From Spizellomyces punctatus DAOM BR117 (lineage: Eukaryota; Chytridiomycota; Chytridiomycetes; Spizellomycetales; Spizellomycetaceae), in NCBI RefSeq assembly GCF_000182565.1, contig NW_015971557.1, forward strand, positions 62,001 through 126,000: DNA of 64,000 bases, given 5' to 3'. The position numbers were made by a program, and so were the translations under genes. The notes under the pieces are model-generated. The model was not told the DNA's origin, ran no database searches, and was given only the letters and a program-made list of their open reading frames with translations. Shown piece by piece: positions 25,177 through 42,475 of the stretch (its first letter is position 1; each line of letters opens with the position of its first letter).

Positions 25177-28100
25177 ATCGTGAGTGGAGAATATCGCACA
25201 ACGAATCGAAACGACGTTGCCCTGATATCTCCCGTTGTGCTGTTTTTGACTCTTGCTCTGATGTCACAATTTTTTTTTTAAAAATTGGATCTAGGTAAAC
25301 AGCTGTTTTTGTCCCTGGGGAGCGGATGACTGTCTCAGCACATTGCGGTGCTGGCCACCAAGCCGTACGCCAACGAGATACGATGTTTATAGCGTTTGGA
25401 TCGCCAGATCTGTCCTCTTGTGTGTGTTTTTGTATCGGATCTAGTGTGTGGGTTGGGGGGGGATCGCAGGGGAGAGGCAGAGCCTGTGGCGTTTTGACTC
25501 GTATCGACCAGAGCGGATGATTTCCAACAAATGCACGATGGCGAGGATATAAATTAATGCCTTGTGAGCCTTCGTTTACCAATGGTGATGTGTGTTTGTG
25601 TCGCGGGGAGTAGGTGCTAGCGTATACTTTCTAATGTTGTCGTATTTTCACAGTGTGTTCTTTATATACATGCGACTGCAGTTGAGACACGTTCGCGTTG
25701 GGGTTTCGCGTCCGCTTTTTGGGCTTTCTTGGAATTCAACCCTTTTTATTCTCTTTTGCAGTTCTGCAGTTTTTCTTGGGAGGAAGGCCGAGGGAGACAA
25801 AAGGAAGCGGGTTCCGAGTAGACAACCAAAGAAAAGAAGAAAATCCAATGGACACAGCGAACGGTCCACAGGAGGTAGAAAAATGGCTTTCGAGTAGGAG
25901 CGGCCGGGGGAAGGAAGGGAGGAGGAGGGGGGAATGAAAGATGGGGGAAATGTTTAAATGGGTTGTGTAATAAGGACAAGGTAAGCCGGCCGGCCAGCCG
26001 ACGATCGAAAAAGAAATCAAATTCAAAAAATTAAAAAAAAAGGGGACACACCACACCCAAACAAAAAAAAAAAAACGACGACAATCGGAATCTGCCAGAT
26101 TGTTCAATAACCCTTTTGTTCCTTGTCTTGGTTTCCCTCGGATGAGTTTTGTTTTTTGTTTTAGAAAAAGGGCCGTGATGTCAAAACTACCACGGATGCA
26201 AGTGGTCTGTTTTTGAGGATAGAAAACTAACGAAAGCAAACAGGTCTAGTTTGGGATGCGATTCAAAGCAAGTGTTCCTTGTCGACACTCCCTAATGTGT
26301 TTGGGGAAATCCTCCCCCCCCCCCCCCCCCCCCCTTCTGCGGTCCTTTTTTGTGCTTGTTGCAAGCCCGCCGTCTCCCGTCATCTGTTTTCCTTCCGCCA
26401 GTGTGTGCCCAAAAGTCCACCAAAAAAAGGACTGCAAAACAAAACAAAACAAGAGAAAAACCGCGGATTCCATAATAAATAATGGCCAATCTGCATGTGG
26501 GCAAGTCTTGAACAATGCCCATTATGTCCCAATCGTGGATTCCTTTTGTTGGATGTTGACTCCAACTGCAAGAGGCTTAGTATGCATTGAAAACTCTTTT
26601 AAAGAATGCTTACCGTGATTTCATGTATGTATTGGATATGCAATGTGTTTTGGTATGTGTGTGTGTATGTGTGCATTTTGTTCATGTAATGTTGCATGAT
26701 AAGTGCTGTATGGCTTCCCATGCAAATTCATGCAACACTGTCCTGCTCATTCTGCAACCTCGCTTGCTTCTACTGTATTTTGCTCCCCTTTGCAAGCAGC
26801 AGGATGGTAGAGAGTGTGTGGTGCTAGTAGCAAAACAATTATCCCTTTGTAATGTCACACGTCGGCACACATTTAAACCCTTTGTTAACAAGACCTATTT
26901 TTTTTTTCTTCTTTTGCCATGTCACGCTTATATCCCTTAACAAACTTTAACCAGCCATATTCGATTGGAGGGGGGGATCGGGGCGAAATCGAGTATTGCC
27001 TCCCCAATCGTAAAAGTTCGTGTCCGATTCTGTGGTGTTTTTCACGGTGTAAGTTGACAAGACACTTGTAAACGGGACATGTTGATCCGGACGCAAAGGG
27101 CATATAAAAGTCATTTTCTATTCAACCGGAACCTAAAGCGTACACAGGGCATGTGTGGTATTTGTCCTTTGGGTTGGCTGGGGTGTCCCGAGAAACTGGT
27201 TAGGAAAAAGAAAACCCAGCAGTCAGAGAGAGATAAAAAATAAAACATGGTAAAAATGCGATATTCTCGTGGCGCTCAGCAAAACCCCCCAGCAGTAAGA
27301 GTAGTTTATAAACCCACCACACATACACACAGAGACAAGTGCCAGCTGTGATGACTTTTACGTGCTTGATATATATAATGGGGCAAGCGATACTTTAACT
27401 CCTACTTGAAGCAATTTCCCACAAGAATTGCATTGTTTTTCCTGCCTCGCTTGCCTTTTTGGGTGTGAGTCTCCACTCCCAAATGCTAGTAAAAGTGAAT
27501 TTCGATCCATACGGGCGGGATATTTCCCTTTTATTTTTTAGCTTGTCCAGCTGGCCATGGCTCCCACCGCGGCGGATATGCAGGGGGATATAGACGACAT
27601 TTGCCAAGTGCTTATCAACGGCGGTGCAAGCTGCCACTTTTCCAAGCGGGATCTCTGAAGAAAAAACTTTCCCGCGTCCTCTTTTTCCCCTCTGCCAGAT
27701 GGCTCATTCCCCAATTGGCATAACCATTGTTTATGAACCAAAATAAATATCTGTTGGCATAAAAAAATAAACTTTAGGAAATTAATCCTTGCAAACCTCT
27801 CGCCAGATAACAAAAAGTTACAAAGCAATATGCACCAGGGAGTGACATCCAAAAACTAAAAAAGGAAATATCTTCCACATATCGACCATCATAAAAAATA
27901 GAGAGTGACTACAAAAGTTTCAAGATCTTTCTCAACAATTCTCTCCCTGTGTGTGTCTGTGGGAAAAAAAATAACAGCGAGATCTGCACAGCCAAAATGG
28001 AGAAAGAAAAGGAGGTTCCGGTCTCTCGGCCATTGAGATTTCATTTATCCGCAATTGGTGTCTATGACGTCATCACATGGCAAGTTTCACAGCGAGTTGG

Positions 28101-28841
28101 ATCCCTCTTAACCTTCTTCCCACAGACCACAACCAGCGGCGGGTGGCGGCGGCGGCGGCGGGGGGTTTTTTTTTTACGACGATCGACGGCGACAGCGACA
28201 AAAGTGACGACCATGGCGCAGGAAACATCCACCGTATGACTAGATGTGTTTATCATTTTATTTAATTTCTTGTTTCCAATTGACATCATTGGTACTGGGG
28301 TTGTGTCGGTTATTGTACACATGCTTGTTCGTTGTATTTGCATGTGTATGTCAAACAGGTCTTTTAGTGTGTGAACAAAGATGCAACAAGTACTTGTTGG
28401 GTGACAACGACAACATCAGCTGTCGTGTGAATTGCAAAAAAGGATCTCTTCCATTGAAAACGGGCGCGCCATGTCCATCCAGTCGGACGTGGATCGCATC
28501 ACTACCAGTACGCATCTATTGTTCTGTAGATCGATGGGATTCTATATGCAGTTATTACATTCACTGCACACACCAAAAATACCGACAAAGCAAACTAAAA
28601 CTTACTTTGGGGTCTATCCCCAATATTTACCCCCGATCGACTTTCTGAGCCCGGAGGGTCATGAGCCAATAATCACGTCAGGGTGGAGATTGAACAAGTT
28701 CTAGCTGCGGGCTGCCGGTTGCTTGCTATTTTGGATTTCCGTTGACCTTCTGATGGTGCAAAAAAAGTTCTTTTTGTTTTTATCCAGTTTTCCAGTCGTT
28801 TTTCGGGCTTGTTTTAACGGGCCAGATTATTCCATCATTCC
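25177..28841. other. 3.7 kb divergent non-coding region rich in homopolymers
   Basis: This is the longest gene-free stretch outside the accessory island, lying between the divergent Zn2Cys6 (-) and histidine kinase (+) genes. It has C21, several A/T runs, (GTGT)-type repeats near 26655 and a (GGC)n run ending in G and T tracts near 28140-28172. Frames of 60-170 codons occur on both strands but are low-complexity or resemble nothing known. Long promoters, leaders with upstream frames, or an unrecognised non-coding RNA are possible. Confidence 0.45.
26314..26334. repeat. Poly-C tract (21 nt)
   Basis: An uninterrupted run of 21 C residues. The length is likely variable and assembly-sensitive. 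Confidence 0.9.
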
Positions 28842-34207
<5,366 letters not shown>

Positions 34208-34850
34208 AAAAAGGTTTGAAAGAAACACACATACAACCCATGAGAATCGATTTCGGTCGTTGAGTTTTCAATGGAGAATTGGGTCCCGGCGACACAACTT
34301 CAATACTCCAGACTTTATCTAAACAATCTTGTAATATAATGTACTTGTTTGGGAATCTGCGATATATATCGTAGATGTACCGTGTAAATATCCACATCTG
34401 CACGCCCCCTCAGCATTTTCTCAATCTCATCAATCTTTGCACATGATTTATTTTTGGTAATATGCGATAAAAAACAAGTATTCCATAGTTAAAATGCCGA
34501 CACATAAAGTCGGTTGGATACGGCTTCGTTATTGGCCAATAGACACCACAAGGAATACCCATCTTCTAAAATGCCGACATGATTCCGTTTTGTGCGGCTT
34601 GGTTATTGGCTGATACTCCCGTTACCGAGTAATCATGGAGGACTTGGCGTTCGGGCTTGATTGTTCATGGTTCAGAAAAAAAAGATAGTCGGAATTCTTC
34701 CATGGAATTTAAAGAATAAATTAACTTTGCAAAATGATCATGGTTTTCAAAATGTTGCAAGATATTGGGGATATGTCGCAATCCATGTTTTATCATCCCA
34801 TGAATCAAACATGCCCCTTTGTCATTGTGCAATCTGAGAATCCGTTACCC
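34208..34850. other. Convergent intergenic region with an imperfect tandem repeat
   Basis: The 3' flanks of the histidine kinase (+) and FluG (-) genes meet here. No gene is visible. The region contains two diverged copies of a segment of about 54 nt. Confidence 0.5.
34489..34619. repeat. Two imperfect direct repeats, period about 77 nt
   Basis: Copies at 34489-34543 and 34566-34619 both begin TAAAATGCCGACA and carry CGGCTT(C/G)GTTATTGGC near the middle. They differ by substitutions and small indels, so the duplication is not recent. Confidence 0.6.
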
Positions 34851-37800
34851 TCAATACTTTTCCATCAAAACTTTGACTGCTTCTTCCCGACTAGAACACG
34901 CCTCCCTCCACGCAATCTCCTCCCTCTTGACAGCAATAAACGCTTGAATGGCATCATCACGAAGTGCTTTGGTTATAACCTCGCCGGCAGTTAATGCGTC
35001 AAGAGCTTCAGTTAGCGTGGCTGGTAGACGAGATGGACGGGTAGCTTCGGCAAGTGTGATTGGGTCAACTGATGATTATATGGCAAATGAGAAAAAGGTT
35101 TTTAAGATTAGGATGAAAGTGAGGGGGTCATACCTGATGTCTCGGGTGGAAGAGTAGATTGAGATTCTATGCCGTGTAGACCGCATGCGATGATGGCTGA
35201 TAGAGCAAGATAGGGATTGGCGGTACCCTAATCAAAAAAGCAATAATTCGTTACTCGCAAAGAATGAGATAGATCATTGCAAAACAGTTACCCACATCAA
35301 ACGTCTTGAATTCAACCCGATCTTCCAAAAGTCTTAACGGCGCCTCCTTATTCCCTCTTCCCCAAGCTTGGAATGCACCAGCCCAACATCCCGGTTGCAA
35401 ACGTTCATGCGAATTCACTGAAGGCGTAGTTATAGCCGTTAAAGCAGGAAGATGGGCAAGGATACCAGCCATGAATTGATGGGGTTGAGCCGAGCCGGAC
35501 AGAAAGAGGTTTTGGGCACCTTCCCAAAGTGATATGTGTACATGGCAGGAATTGCCAGCTGCTAGGGGATTAGGTTTTGGGACAAAGGTGGCTTTCAGGC
35601 CATGGGATGCTGCAATGTTATATATCGTCTACAATGAAACTTTTACATTAAACCAGCGCGGATAATGCCAATGGAAAGGGTTAAAAGCACATACCTGTTT
35701 AGCCAATACGAGACCATCCGCAGCCTCCACCACCCCACCAGCAGTCAACGCAATCTCAAACTGCCCATGCCCACTCTCAGCATGAAATAAATGGACACCA
35801 ATCCCCTGATCCGTCAAACTCGTCACAATCTGATCCAAAACATTCACAGCGCTATCTGCGGAATAAGGAAGAAGGGAAGTCGTGTCACAATAGTTGGTCG
35901 TGTCGATGGGTGTGTGGTGGGGGTTGGATGGACGGAGTAACTGGAATTCGAGTTCGAAGCCGCATCGGAGTTTTATGCGGTGTTTGTCTGTGAGGTCTTT
36001 GGCAAGTCTCGATAGGATGGTCTGAAATATTCATATAAATAATGTGCAAACGTTGCCAACGAACGGTACCAAAAACGCGAAATGCGACACTAACCCTAGG
36101 ACAACAAGGATGCTCAGTCTGCCGCACCTCATCCCAAAAAGTTCCCAAAACAGCCGCATGCCCCTTCCAATACGGTAACCGCTTGAATGTCCGCACATCC
36201 GGCTTCAACACAGCATCCTTGGTAACCGAAATACAAGCGCCATCTAACCCCCGAGCAATACCATCACGCATAAACGGGAATCCGAATAGGGCCGTTACAA
36301 AAGGTACGCCGCTCGAGTTTGAGACCATGGAGATGAATCGGGGAAGAGGAACGAGTTTGGTGCGAGTAATGTTTCTACGTTGAAAGGGTTCAAAATCAAT
36401 AAAAAAAATAAACGTAGCAGTAACATGACCAATAACATAGTTGACATACGCATAATCGACCCACATCATCCTCACAACATGAACACCTTCCATCGCTTCC
36501 ACAATCGGAGCATTTCGAGACTTCATTCCGACAATAGAAGAAAAGGGTACAGAAGTCGACCATCCAAGTTTATATAATGCATTGGCGTTTTCGAATAGAA
36601 TGTCTCTGGCAATTTGTACTGCTTCCTCTAGCGATAATTCATTTTTTGCAACGATTTTGCCGAGGACCTGCATTTTAAACGTTTGGGTTTCTTTCGGGTT
36701 GGTATGTGGTCATTGATACAGTTGCAAATATCAAGCGATACGTACATTGGCGAGGGCTTGTCGGCCCCATTTAGCAGCAAGGTAAACCGTCTCGGGATGG
36801 AAATGCCCATCTGGAAGAGGGTATACATATATGAGTAAAAACCCACGTCCTTCAAGTCATATTTACTACACCTGTCGAAAAATGGACTTTGGATGTCGGC
36901 GCAATTTGCAACAATTCCTGGATGCTTTGCTCGATCCCTGTTCACCATGTATAAACGCTATCAATCAATTGACAAGCCAATCATTTACTCGTCCCTTGAT
37001 TCCTACCTTGCGAAGAAAGTAACAGGTTTGCAAGTCTGTTGTAAGGAGTGAAAGTTACAGCGTCAGCCGATCACCTCTATGCTTGGCAATGTATTAGCAT
37101 ACCCAAAATCAGCATAAACGTTCTCATAAACAGAAGCGAGGTAGGCCGCCTCCTTTGCATACTTAAAAAAAATCAGTAAGTGATATGATCAACATGTCGA
37201 GTAAATCAGTTGATGAGCACAATAACGAACCGGATAAACATGAAGCAAAACAATTTTCGCTTTAGAAAGAAGCGGATCGGGATCATCTAGAATTGAACGG
37301 AGAAGAGCAGGATTTGCCTTGACAAGATCAACGTCCTATAATGAAACCCACATACTCATCAACCATTCCTGCCAATAGAGACAGCATCAATGAACTATCA
37401 CCTTGTCTCCTATTCCAGTATGAAACTGAATCGGTAATCCCAGTTTCGCAGCCACTTTCAACGCAATGCGTAATATAAAATCCAACAGAGGTTTTTGTGT
37501 TAATCTCCATCGTCCTCCCGCAGCTCTCTGCACCACCCGACATGCATCATCCAATGCAGCAGTGACATCCTCCATCGGGAGATCCCGACAAATCTCCAAG
37601 CCTGAGCGATACGCAATAACACTTTTAAATGCGACGACATTCGGTGGAGGTGGATCAATCGCACGTAGAAATGCTGATACGAATCCCGACACGCGGTTCG
37701 GTGTATCGGGAGACCAACTCGACGCTTGAGTCGTGATTATGGATTCAGCGATAGTTTCGATGCGTAGAATGCGCTTTGCGGGGTGGAGTGTAAACGCAGT

Positions 37801-38318
37801 GTGCGCGTCCACCGATGAGACGTCGCTTGGGGCGTGCAGTCCGTCATCTAGGAGAAAGCCGGCTATAGTCGACGCATCCAGTAATTTGCGGGTTACCGTC
37901 GCGGCTCCAAGGCGTTTTCTGGGGTGAAAATGGACTTTGTCATTGGAATATAGTGGGGCATGACATGGGTATCAATACCTCTCCTCTCTAATGAGTCCAA
38001 AGTCGGCAGATGTCTCCAAGTTATAAAACGCAGCCAACTGCAAAAGAATGAAAATGAACACCTCACCATGTCAGTACGCACCAGCAAAATGAATGACAGT
38101 TGATAATCTTTTACCTCCCGGATGGCGCGACGACCAGCCAGCGTATGTATGGCATCTTTGAGTGCACCCCCCTCTGCCTCGGAAATGATACTTTCCAAAG
38201 GTATCTGTTCTTCATTTGTCGGATCAACCAGTAACGGATGTGCATGGGCGTCTATCGCTGGAATACTGGAAATGGCTTTTTCAAGCGTTAGGATATCATT
38301 GGTAGGAAGGCTCGCCAT
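34851..38318 (-). CDS. fluG: FluG-like amidohydrolase/glutamine synthetase fusion
   Basis: Fourteen exons, from ATG 38318 to TGA 34851, keep frame and give 857 residues, close to Aspergillus FluG. Residues 1-400 form an amidohydrolase domain: AIDAHAHP (metal-binding HxH), LAAFYNLETSADFGLIREER, LPIQFHTGIGDKDVDL, VLLHVYPYAKEAAYLASVYENVYADFGLA, APTSKVHFSTDGHFHPETVYLAAKW. The rest is a glutamine synthetase domain: VRMMWVDYANITRTKLVPL, FELEFQLL, AESGHGQFEIAL, ATFVPKPNPLAAGNSCHVHISLW, SVNSHERLQPGCW, DGTANPYLALSAI. In Aspergillus, FluG is needed for an extracellular signal that starts asexual sporulation. An in-frame ATG at 38510 exists but the shorter start fits better. The exon 12 donor is GTGGGT, chosen because it restores DGTANPYL. 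An MFS transporter follows upstream on the same strand. Confidence 0.9.
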
Positions 38319-38650
38319 CGCTTCATGAATGTTTGGTTGCGGATGGAGGAAAGATATCGTTGACACTACGATGGCAGGAGGAACAAAAAGGCTTTTTGCA
38401 CATGGGACGGCATGACTCATGGCGCCGCCAGCCTCAGCCGAGACGATCAACACCCCCCGCAGCGCGACAGCCCCTCCCGACGTTGTCGTTTGTCCCTTTC
38501 GCGTGCGCATGGCAATTGTTGCTTTGACAGACTTTTAAACATTTTAACTTTTTCAGATATGACATTGTTAATTATGAATCCGTAATACAGATCGAAACAT
38601 GTATAATTTAATAAATTAAAATATAAATACAGGACCCTCGTCCATTTACA

Positions 38651-40300
38651 TCAATTTACATCCAGCAACCGCTGTTTGACATCCTCCTGCCACACAGGCC
38701 CTCGTATGATAGTCCACAGAATGCAAGAAGCAGCAAGAAGATTGATGGCCGCCAGAATGGTAAACATGACAAGGTATGTCGTGTGATCCAAAATAGGGAG
38801 AACAATAATGGACGCTAGTCCCCCGGCACCATATCGGATCAGATTCTGGGCTGCAATAACTCGGGCAGAGTGTCCGGGAAAGATATCGACGAGGTAGGCT
38901 AAAACAAAATTCAAAATTGTTAAAACTAGGGGAAAAAACCAGCGTATCATCAACCATGTAGAGCTTACTTGCTATCCCGGTATATGAAAATGTCATACCA
39001 AATCCGACAAGAACATGGCTGAGAATCGGAATGGCCAAATTCGTTTTGTAATAGACACTTATACCGTACCCAAATACTCCAATAGGATAAACCGCCGCGC
39101 CAATAAGTGAACTCTTTAATCGCATTTGGGGGCAACCAGGAGATCTGGCGGTGAATATATCTGCCAACCGTCCACCAGTCGTCGACCCAATGATACTTCC
39201 CGCTCCGAAACCGAGATATGTGAGCCCAATAGTGAATGGGGATAGATGGTATTTCTCTTCAAATGCCACTTCGAGGGACAAGTTGATGAAATAAATGGTT
39301 GCAAAGACAACTGCCATACGGTTCAAGGTCAGTCAGCCCTCCCAAGGTGAATTTCAAATCAAGAGCATTGCCTACCTGATGTGTAAAGTGTTGTCACAAT
39401 GGTCACCGGAAACTTGAAATATGTTACCGGCTGCAGCGGGTTGCACTTTGACAGCATGTACAATGCCCCCTTTTTCTCCGCAGATCCATCCCCATGAGCC
39501 TGCCGTCTTGGCATAGTTTCGGGCAGCCAAAACCAAACCGCAATCACAACAATTCCACCCAAAATGCTCAAAAACCAAAAAATACTTGGCCATCCTCCCA
39601 CATAATCATGTATCACTCCACCCAGCACAGGTCCCAAGACAGGCCCAAATAACGGACCCAGATAAAACAATCCCATAGCCTTCCCTCGCTCTGGGCCTTT
39701 GAAAACATCGGCAATTGTCCCAGCTCCAACAGACAAGACGGAACTGCTTCCCGCTGCTTGCAAGACACGCAGAAGGAGCAGAGTAGGGATATCTCGCGCA
39801 AAGCCCAGACATAGCGATGCGATTGTGTACAAAGTAAGCGATGAGAGATACACATAGCGCCGACCTAAAAGATCTGACACTGTTCCCCATCCGAGAGGAA
39901 ACAGGGCTATACAGAACATAAAGACCGCGATGGTGAGATTGATGGTATTGGTTGATGTGTGAAAGTCGCGGGCCATGGAAGGAAGAGCAGGGTACTACAA
40001 TCAAAAAGAACATTAACACATGGACCGTTTTAAATTGAGAGCACAAGTGTATATTGTCATTGTACTCACCATGATCGTAGTATTTATGGGAGACATCATC
40101 CCAGAAAGGGCAACAATAGAGAGAATCGTGTATCGTTCTCGAGTCGAGTATACCTTGTCCATTATGACAGTTTCTGTGATTGTAATGTCACATCCAGATG
40201 GAGATTTCCCGGTCTCTGATCGCTCTGCATCCGACATGGGCAGTTCCAGCTGCGTTGAACTAGCGTCAGAAGATTTTGTCGAGGTTGTTCCTTCAGTCAT
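38651..40300 (-). CDS. MFS multidrug-type (DHA1) transporter
   Basis: Four exons (40300-40070, 39994-39376, 39310-38969, 38898-38651) give 479 residues with about 12 membrane segments after a 65-residue polar N-terminus. DHA1 signatures are clear: STNTINLTIAVFMF, motif A GWGTVSDLLGRRYVY, LRVLQAAGSSSVLSVGAGTI, FKGPERGKAMGLFYLG, motif C LGPLFGPVLGPVLGG and VWFWLPET. Such carriers are proton antiporters exporting small molecules at the plasma membrane. It lies directly upstream of fluG on the same strand, with 330 nt between coding regions. A link to export of a FluG-dependent metabolite is possible but unsupported. Confidence 0.88.
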
Positions 40301-40530
40301 GATGATGGACAAGGCAAGCAAGACAAATGGAATGGTATAAAAGTGTGGTTTTCTCTGTCGCTAGCGTATGCTCCAAGTGACAACGTTCAAGTGCGTACTG
40401 GTTGAAAGCTCTTCAATCTCCTAGAGATGCTCGTAACAGATCCTTCATCATTTCCCGGGTTTCTTTCCACGGCACCAGTTTCATTGCAAAAGCAGTTTAA
40501 AAAAAGACAAAAATCCCAAATGAAAATGTT

Positions 40531-40740
40531 TCGGCAAATGTAAACTTCCCAATTAACTGTCGCGCCGTGTTGCTTTTAGAGAAATTACTTGTGAAATTAA
40601 ACAAGGAACACTTCTACTTGGTAAGTGTTAAACCGGCTGTAGGGAGTTTCCGTCTCGGCGAGGAGGATTCCACGACGGCCGACCAATAGTTTGAACATTG
40701 TTCTTCCCGTGTGGTCTTTAATCTTTATGGAATAAGCCTT
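40531..40740. repeat. Dispersed repeat R1, copy 1
   Basis: This stretch begins CGGCAAATGTAAACTTCCC, continues to an AAATTA(C)TT/AAATTAAA segment and then GATTCCACG(A/G)CGG. The same order recurs at 46763-46915. Identity looks moderate with indels. It marks the left edge of the repeat-rich island. Confidence 0.5.
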
Positions 40741-41087
40741 GTAATATCTTGGCCAAACCATGGGATCTGGAGCGTGACTTGCTGCCCAACATGACCGTGG
40801 TGATATGCGTAAGGAAAGCGTAAAGGAAAGCGGGAAAACAACATTCAAATGGGATGGGACTCTGAAGAGAGTAATATGCTGCGATGGAGGAGAGTATGGC
40901 AATGTCACTATCAGTGATTAAAATGGAAGACGGTGTCGATGTTGATAGCCAGCTCGCAGAAATAGTAGAATCTATCGATTGTATTTAGAAATTCTTACAA
41001 TAAAACATCCCGGCATTGAACTAAGCAAGTAGTAGAAAGGCACTACCTAGTGTTTTGTCAATACAGGGAACTACACAACATTGCCCA

Positions 41088-41150
41088 CCAGTGGCCCTAC
41101 AAGTCAACACTACAGATTATGCGACCTCGCCTACGCTGCATTCTACAGAT
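41088..41150. repeat. Left arm of a 63-nt near-perfect inverted repeat
   Basis: By eye, 61 of 63 positions match the reverse complement of 41770-41832. The arm begins at CCAGTGGCCC and identity ends abruptly on both sides. It encodes WPYKSTLQIMRPRLR of the Ycf45-like family. Confidence 0.85.
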
Positions 41151-41228
41151 ACTCAACGAGACCCCATCGAAAGTAGAATGGTACCGAGATACATTCTACA
41201 ACTAGGAAGATGACCACCATCCTCATGT

Positions 41229-41317
41229 CACCCCATCGCGGTTCCCCACTCCACCCCATTGCGGTTCCCCATTCCACCCCATTGCGGTTCCCCATTCCAC
41301 CCCATCGCGGTTCCCAG
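41229..41317. repeat. Four-copy tandem repeat, about 23 nt per unit
   Basis: The unit is roughly CCACCCCATTGCGGTTCCCC plus ATT. Internal copies are identical and outer ones differ by C/T changes. It expands the linker that reads SPHRG in the intact paralogue. At 23 nt per unit, gain or loss shifts the frame. Confidence 0.8.
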
Positions 41318-41769
41318 GAAGAGGACGACGCTGGCGGGTACCAGGATGACGATATCCGGAGCGAAGAGGATCTGGCCTGGGCAGCTGAAGACCAGATCTC
41401 GGCAGAGATCGAAGGAGCTCCACTGGACCTTCGCCCGGCGTTCCTCAATGCATTCAGCCAGGAAGAGCTGGCTAGCCTGGCCGAAATCATCAAGGAGGTG
41501 GGAAAACCAGCGTCCACGATCACCTACGCGGACGTGCGAAAAGAATTCAGCGAGCCTCTTGGGAGGCAGCAAATTCTTTGTGCGGCGACAGGAATCGCCT
41601 TCCACACCGAGATCAATCGCGGCAGCTTCCCGCAAGACCTTCACAGAATTTCACAAAAGCTGCAGCGTGAAGGTGGCAAGGATGTTCTGTCGCTGATCGG
41701 ACTAACAATCAGGGTGGAAAGAGAGATATTCTAACTAGCAAAACCGTTGCAAGATCGCTCGTGGGGAAC

Positions 41770-41832
41770 ATCTGAAGAATGCGGCGTAGGCGAGGTCGCA
41801 TAATCTGTAGTGTTGACTTGTAGGGCCACTGG
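41770..41832. repeat. Right arm of the 63-nt inverted repeat
   Basis: Reverse complement of 41088-41150 with two mismatches. The arms are separated by about 620 nt holding the decayed paralogue. Confidence 0.85.
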
Positions 41833-41940
41833 TTGCTTCCTACGAGGCTTCTCTTCGATTTGCGAAATCGTAGGGTTAGGGTTACATCCGGGGATGTTGT
41901 AAATTGCTGAACGGCCGTGCGACGTGAGAGTGGTTTCGGG
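41770..41940 (-). pseudogene. 5' fragment of a second Ycf45-like gene copy, opposite orientation
   Basis: Read on the minus strand, this resembles residues 14-70 of the intact gene at 44670: HVARPFSN then, with frame changes, PGCNPNPTISQIEEKP and WPYKSTLQIMRPRLRRILQM. Its first 63 nt form the right arm of the inverted repeat. The sequence to its right resembles the upstream flank of the intact gene, so this is a gene start with its flank rather than a small palindrome. It includes TAGGGTTAGGGTTA (41871-41884), two telomere-type units. Confidence 0.5.
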
Positions 41941-42299
41941 CGAAGTTATCTGATTTATGCAAAGACCGGGACGTAGACATCACCACAGCCGTAAACGCTC
42001 TTCGTCGGCAAGACGCAGATAAGGTGGGAGAGGTGGGAAGGACCGGGAAATCCTTTTCAAGGATCATAAAGAGGAATTTCTCGGAATTTGCTGTCCGTAG
42101 CGCCGCAGATGGCAAGTCCTTCTTGTCTGTTCGAACGACGACCAGCAGTACTAGTGGCGGTGATAACCGAATGACCCAAGAGCAAGAGCCAAAAGTTGAA
42201 CGGAAGCGTCTCGCACTCGCAATAAGTTAAGTACGCAGGAGCAAGTATGAATGAGATGGGTGGGCATGTACGAGGTCGGGGGCTTTATAGACTCGTTTG

Positions 42300-42475
42300 T
42301 TGAGGTCAGATGGCCGTCTATGTAATGGGGGGGGGGGGGGGGAATGACTGAAAGCCCCCACACGCAATCGACATGGGCAAAACCAAAAGGTGGAGGTCAT
42401 TCCACTCCAAGCAGTCTCCCCTCCCATATGCTTTCAATAAATCATTCGATTCTGCCAAATCTTCCATTATCGCTG
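42300..42475. repeat. Flank repeat shared with 44800-44940; contains a G16 tract
   Basis: Blocks in the same order in both places: TGTAATGGGG, then GCCCC, then (C/T)ACTCCAAGCA, ATATGC, AATAAA, ATTC and CTGCCAAA. At 44800-44940 this is the upstream flank of the intact Ycf45-like gene. Here it lies upstream of that gene's minus-strand fragment. The poly-G run at 42327-42342 replaces a shorter G6 run in the other copy. Confidence 0.55.

Larger units (their letters stand above)
41088..41770 (+). pseudogene. Decayed, truncated paralogue of the Ycf45-like P-loop gene
   Basis: The plus strand encodes WPYKSTLQIMRPRLRCILQ, then KVEWYRDTFYN followed by a stop. After a frame change near 41210 it resumes SPHRG, EEDDAGGYQDDDI, APLDLRPAFLNAFSQEEL, RKEFSEPLGRQQILCAATGI and SLIGLTIRVEREIF, then another stop. 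Weak similarity continues (LAKPLQD) until it is cut by an inverted arm near 41770. Each block aligns in order with residues 50-265 of the intact gene at 43231-44670, but the ATPase core is missing. With two in-frame stops, a frameshift and truncation, it is not functional as a full protein. The 41210-41734 frame could still yield a fragment. Confidence 0.75.

Noticed and set aside
25592-26618. Several 80-167-codon frames on both strands
   Set aside because: They translate homopolymers and repeats (runs of Phe, Pro, Lys) and conflict with each other. No family resemblance.
40597-40908. 103-codon minus-strand frame
   Set aside because: It overlaps repeat R1, whose other copy does not keep the frame.
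41210-41734. 174-codon plus-strand frame as an intact gene
   Set aside because: It is the middle of a Ycf45-like gene whose N-terminus is in another frame with a stop and whose ATPase part is missing.
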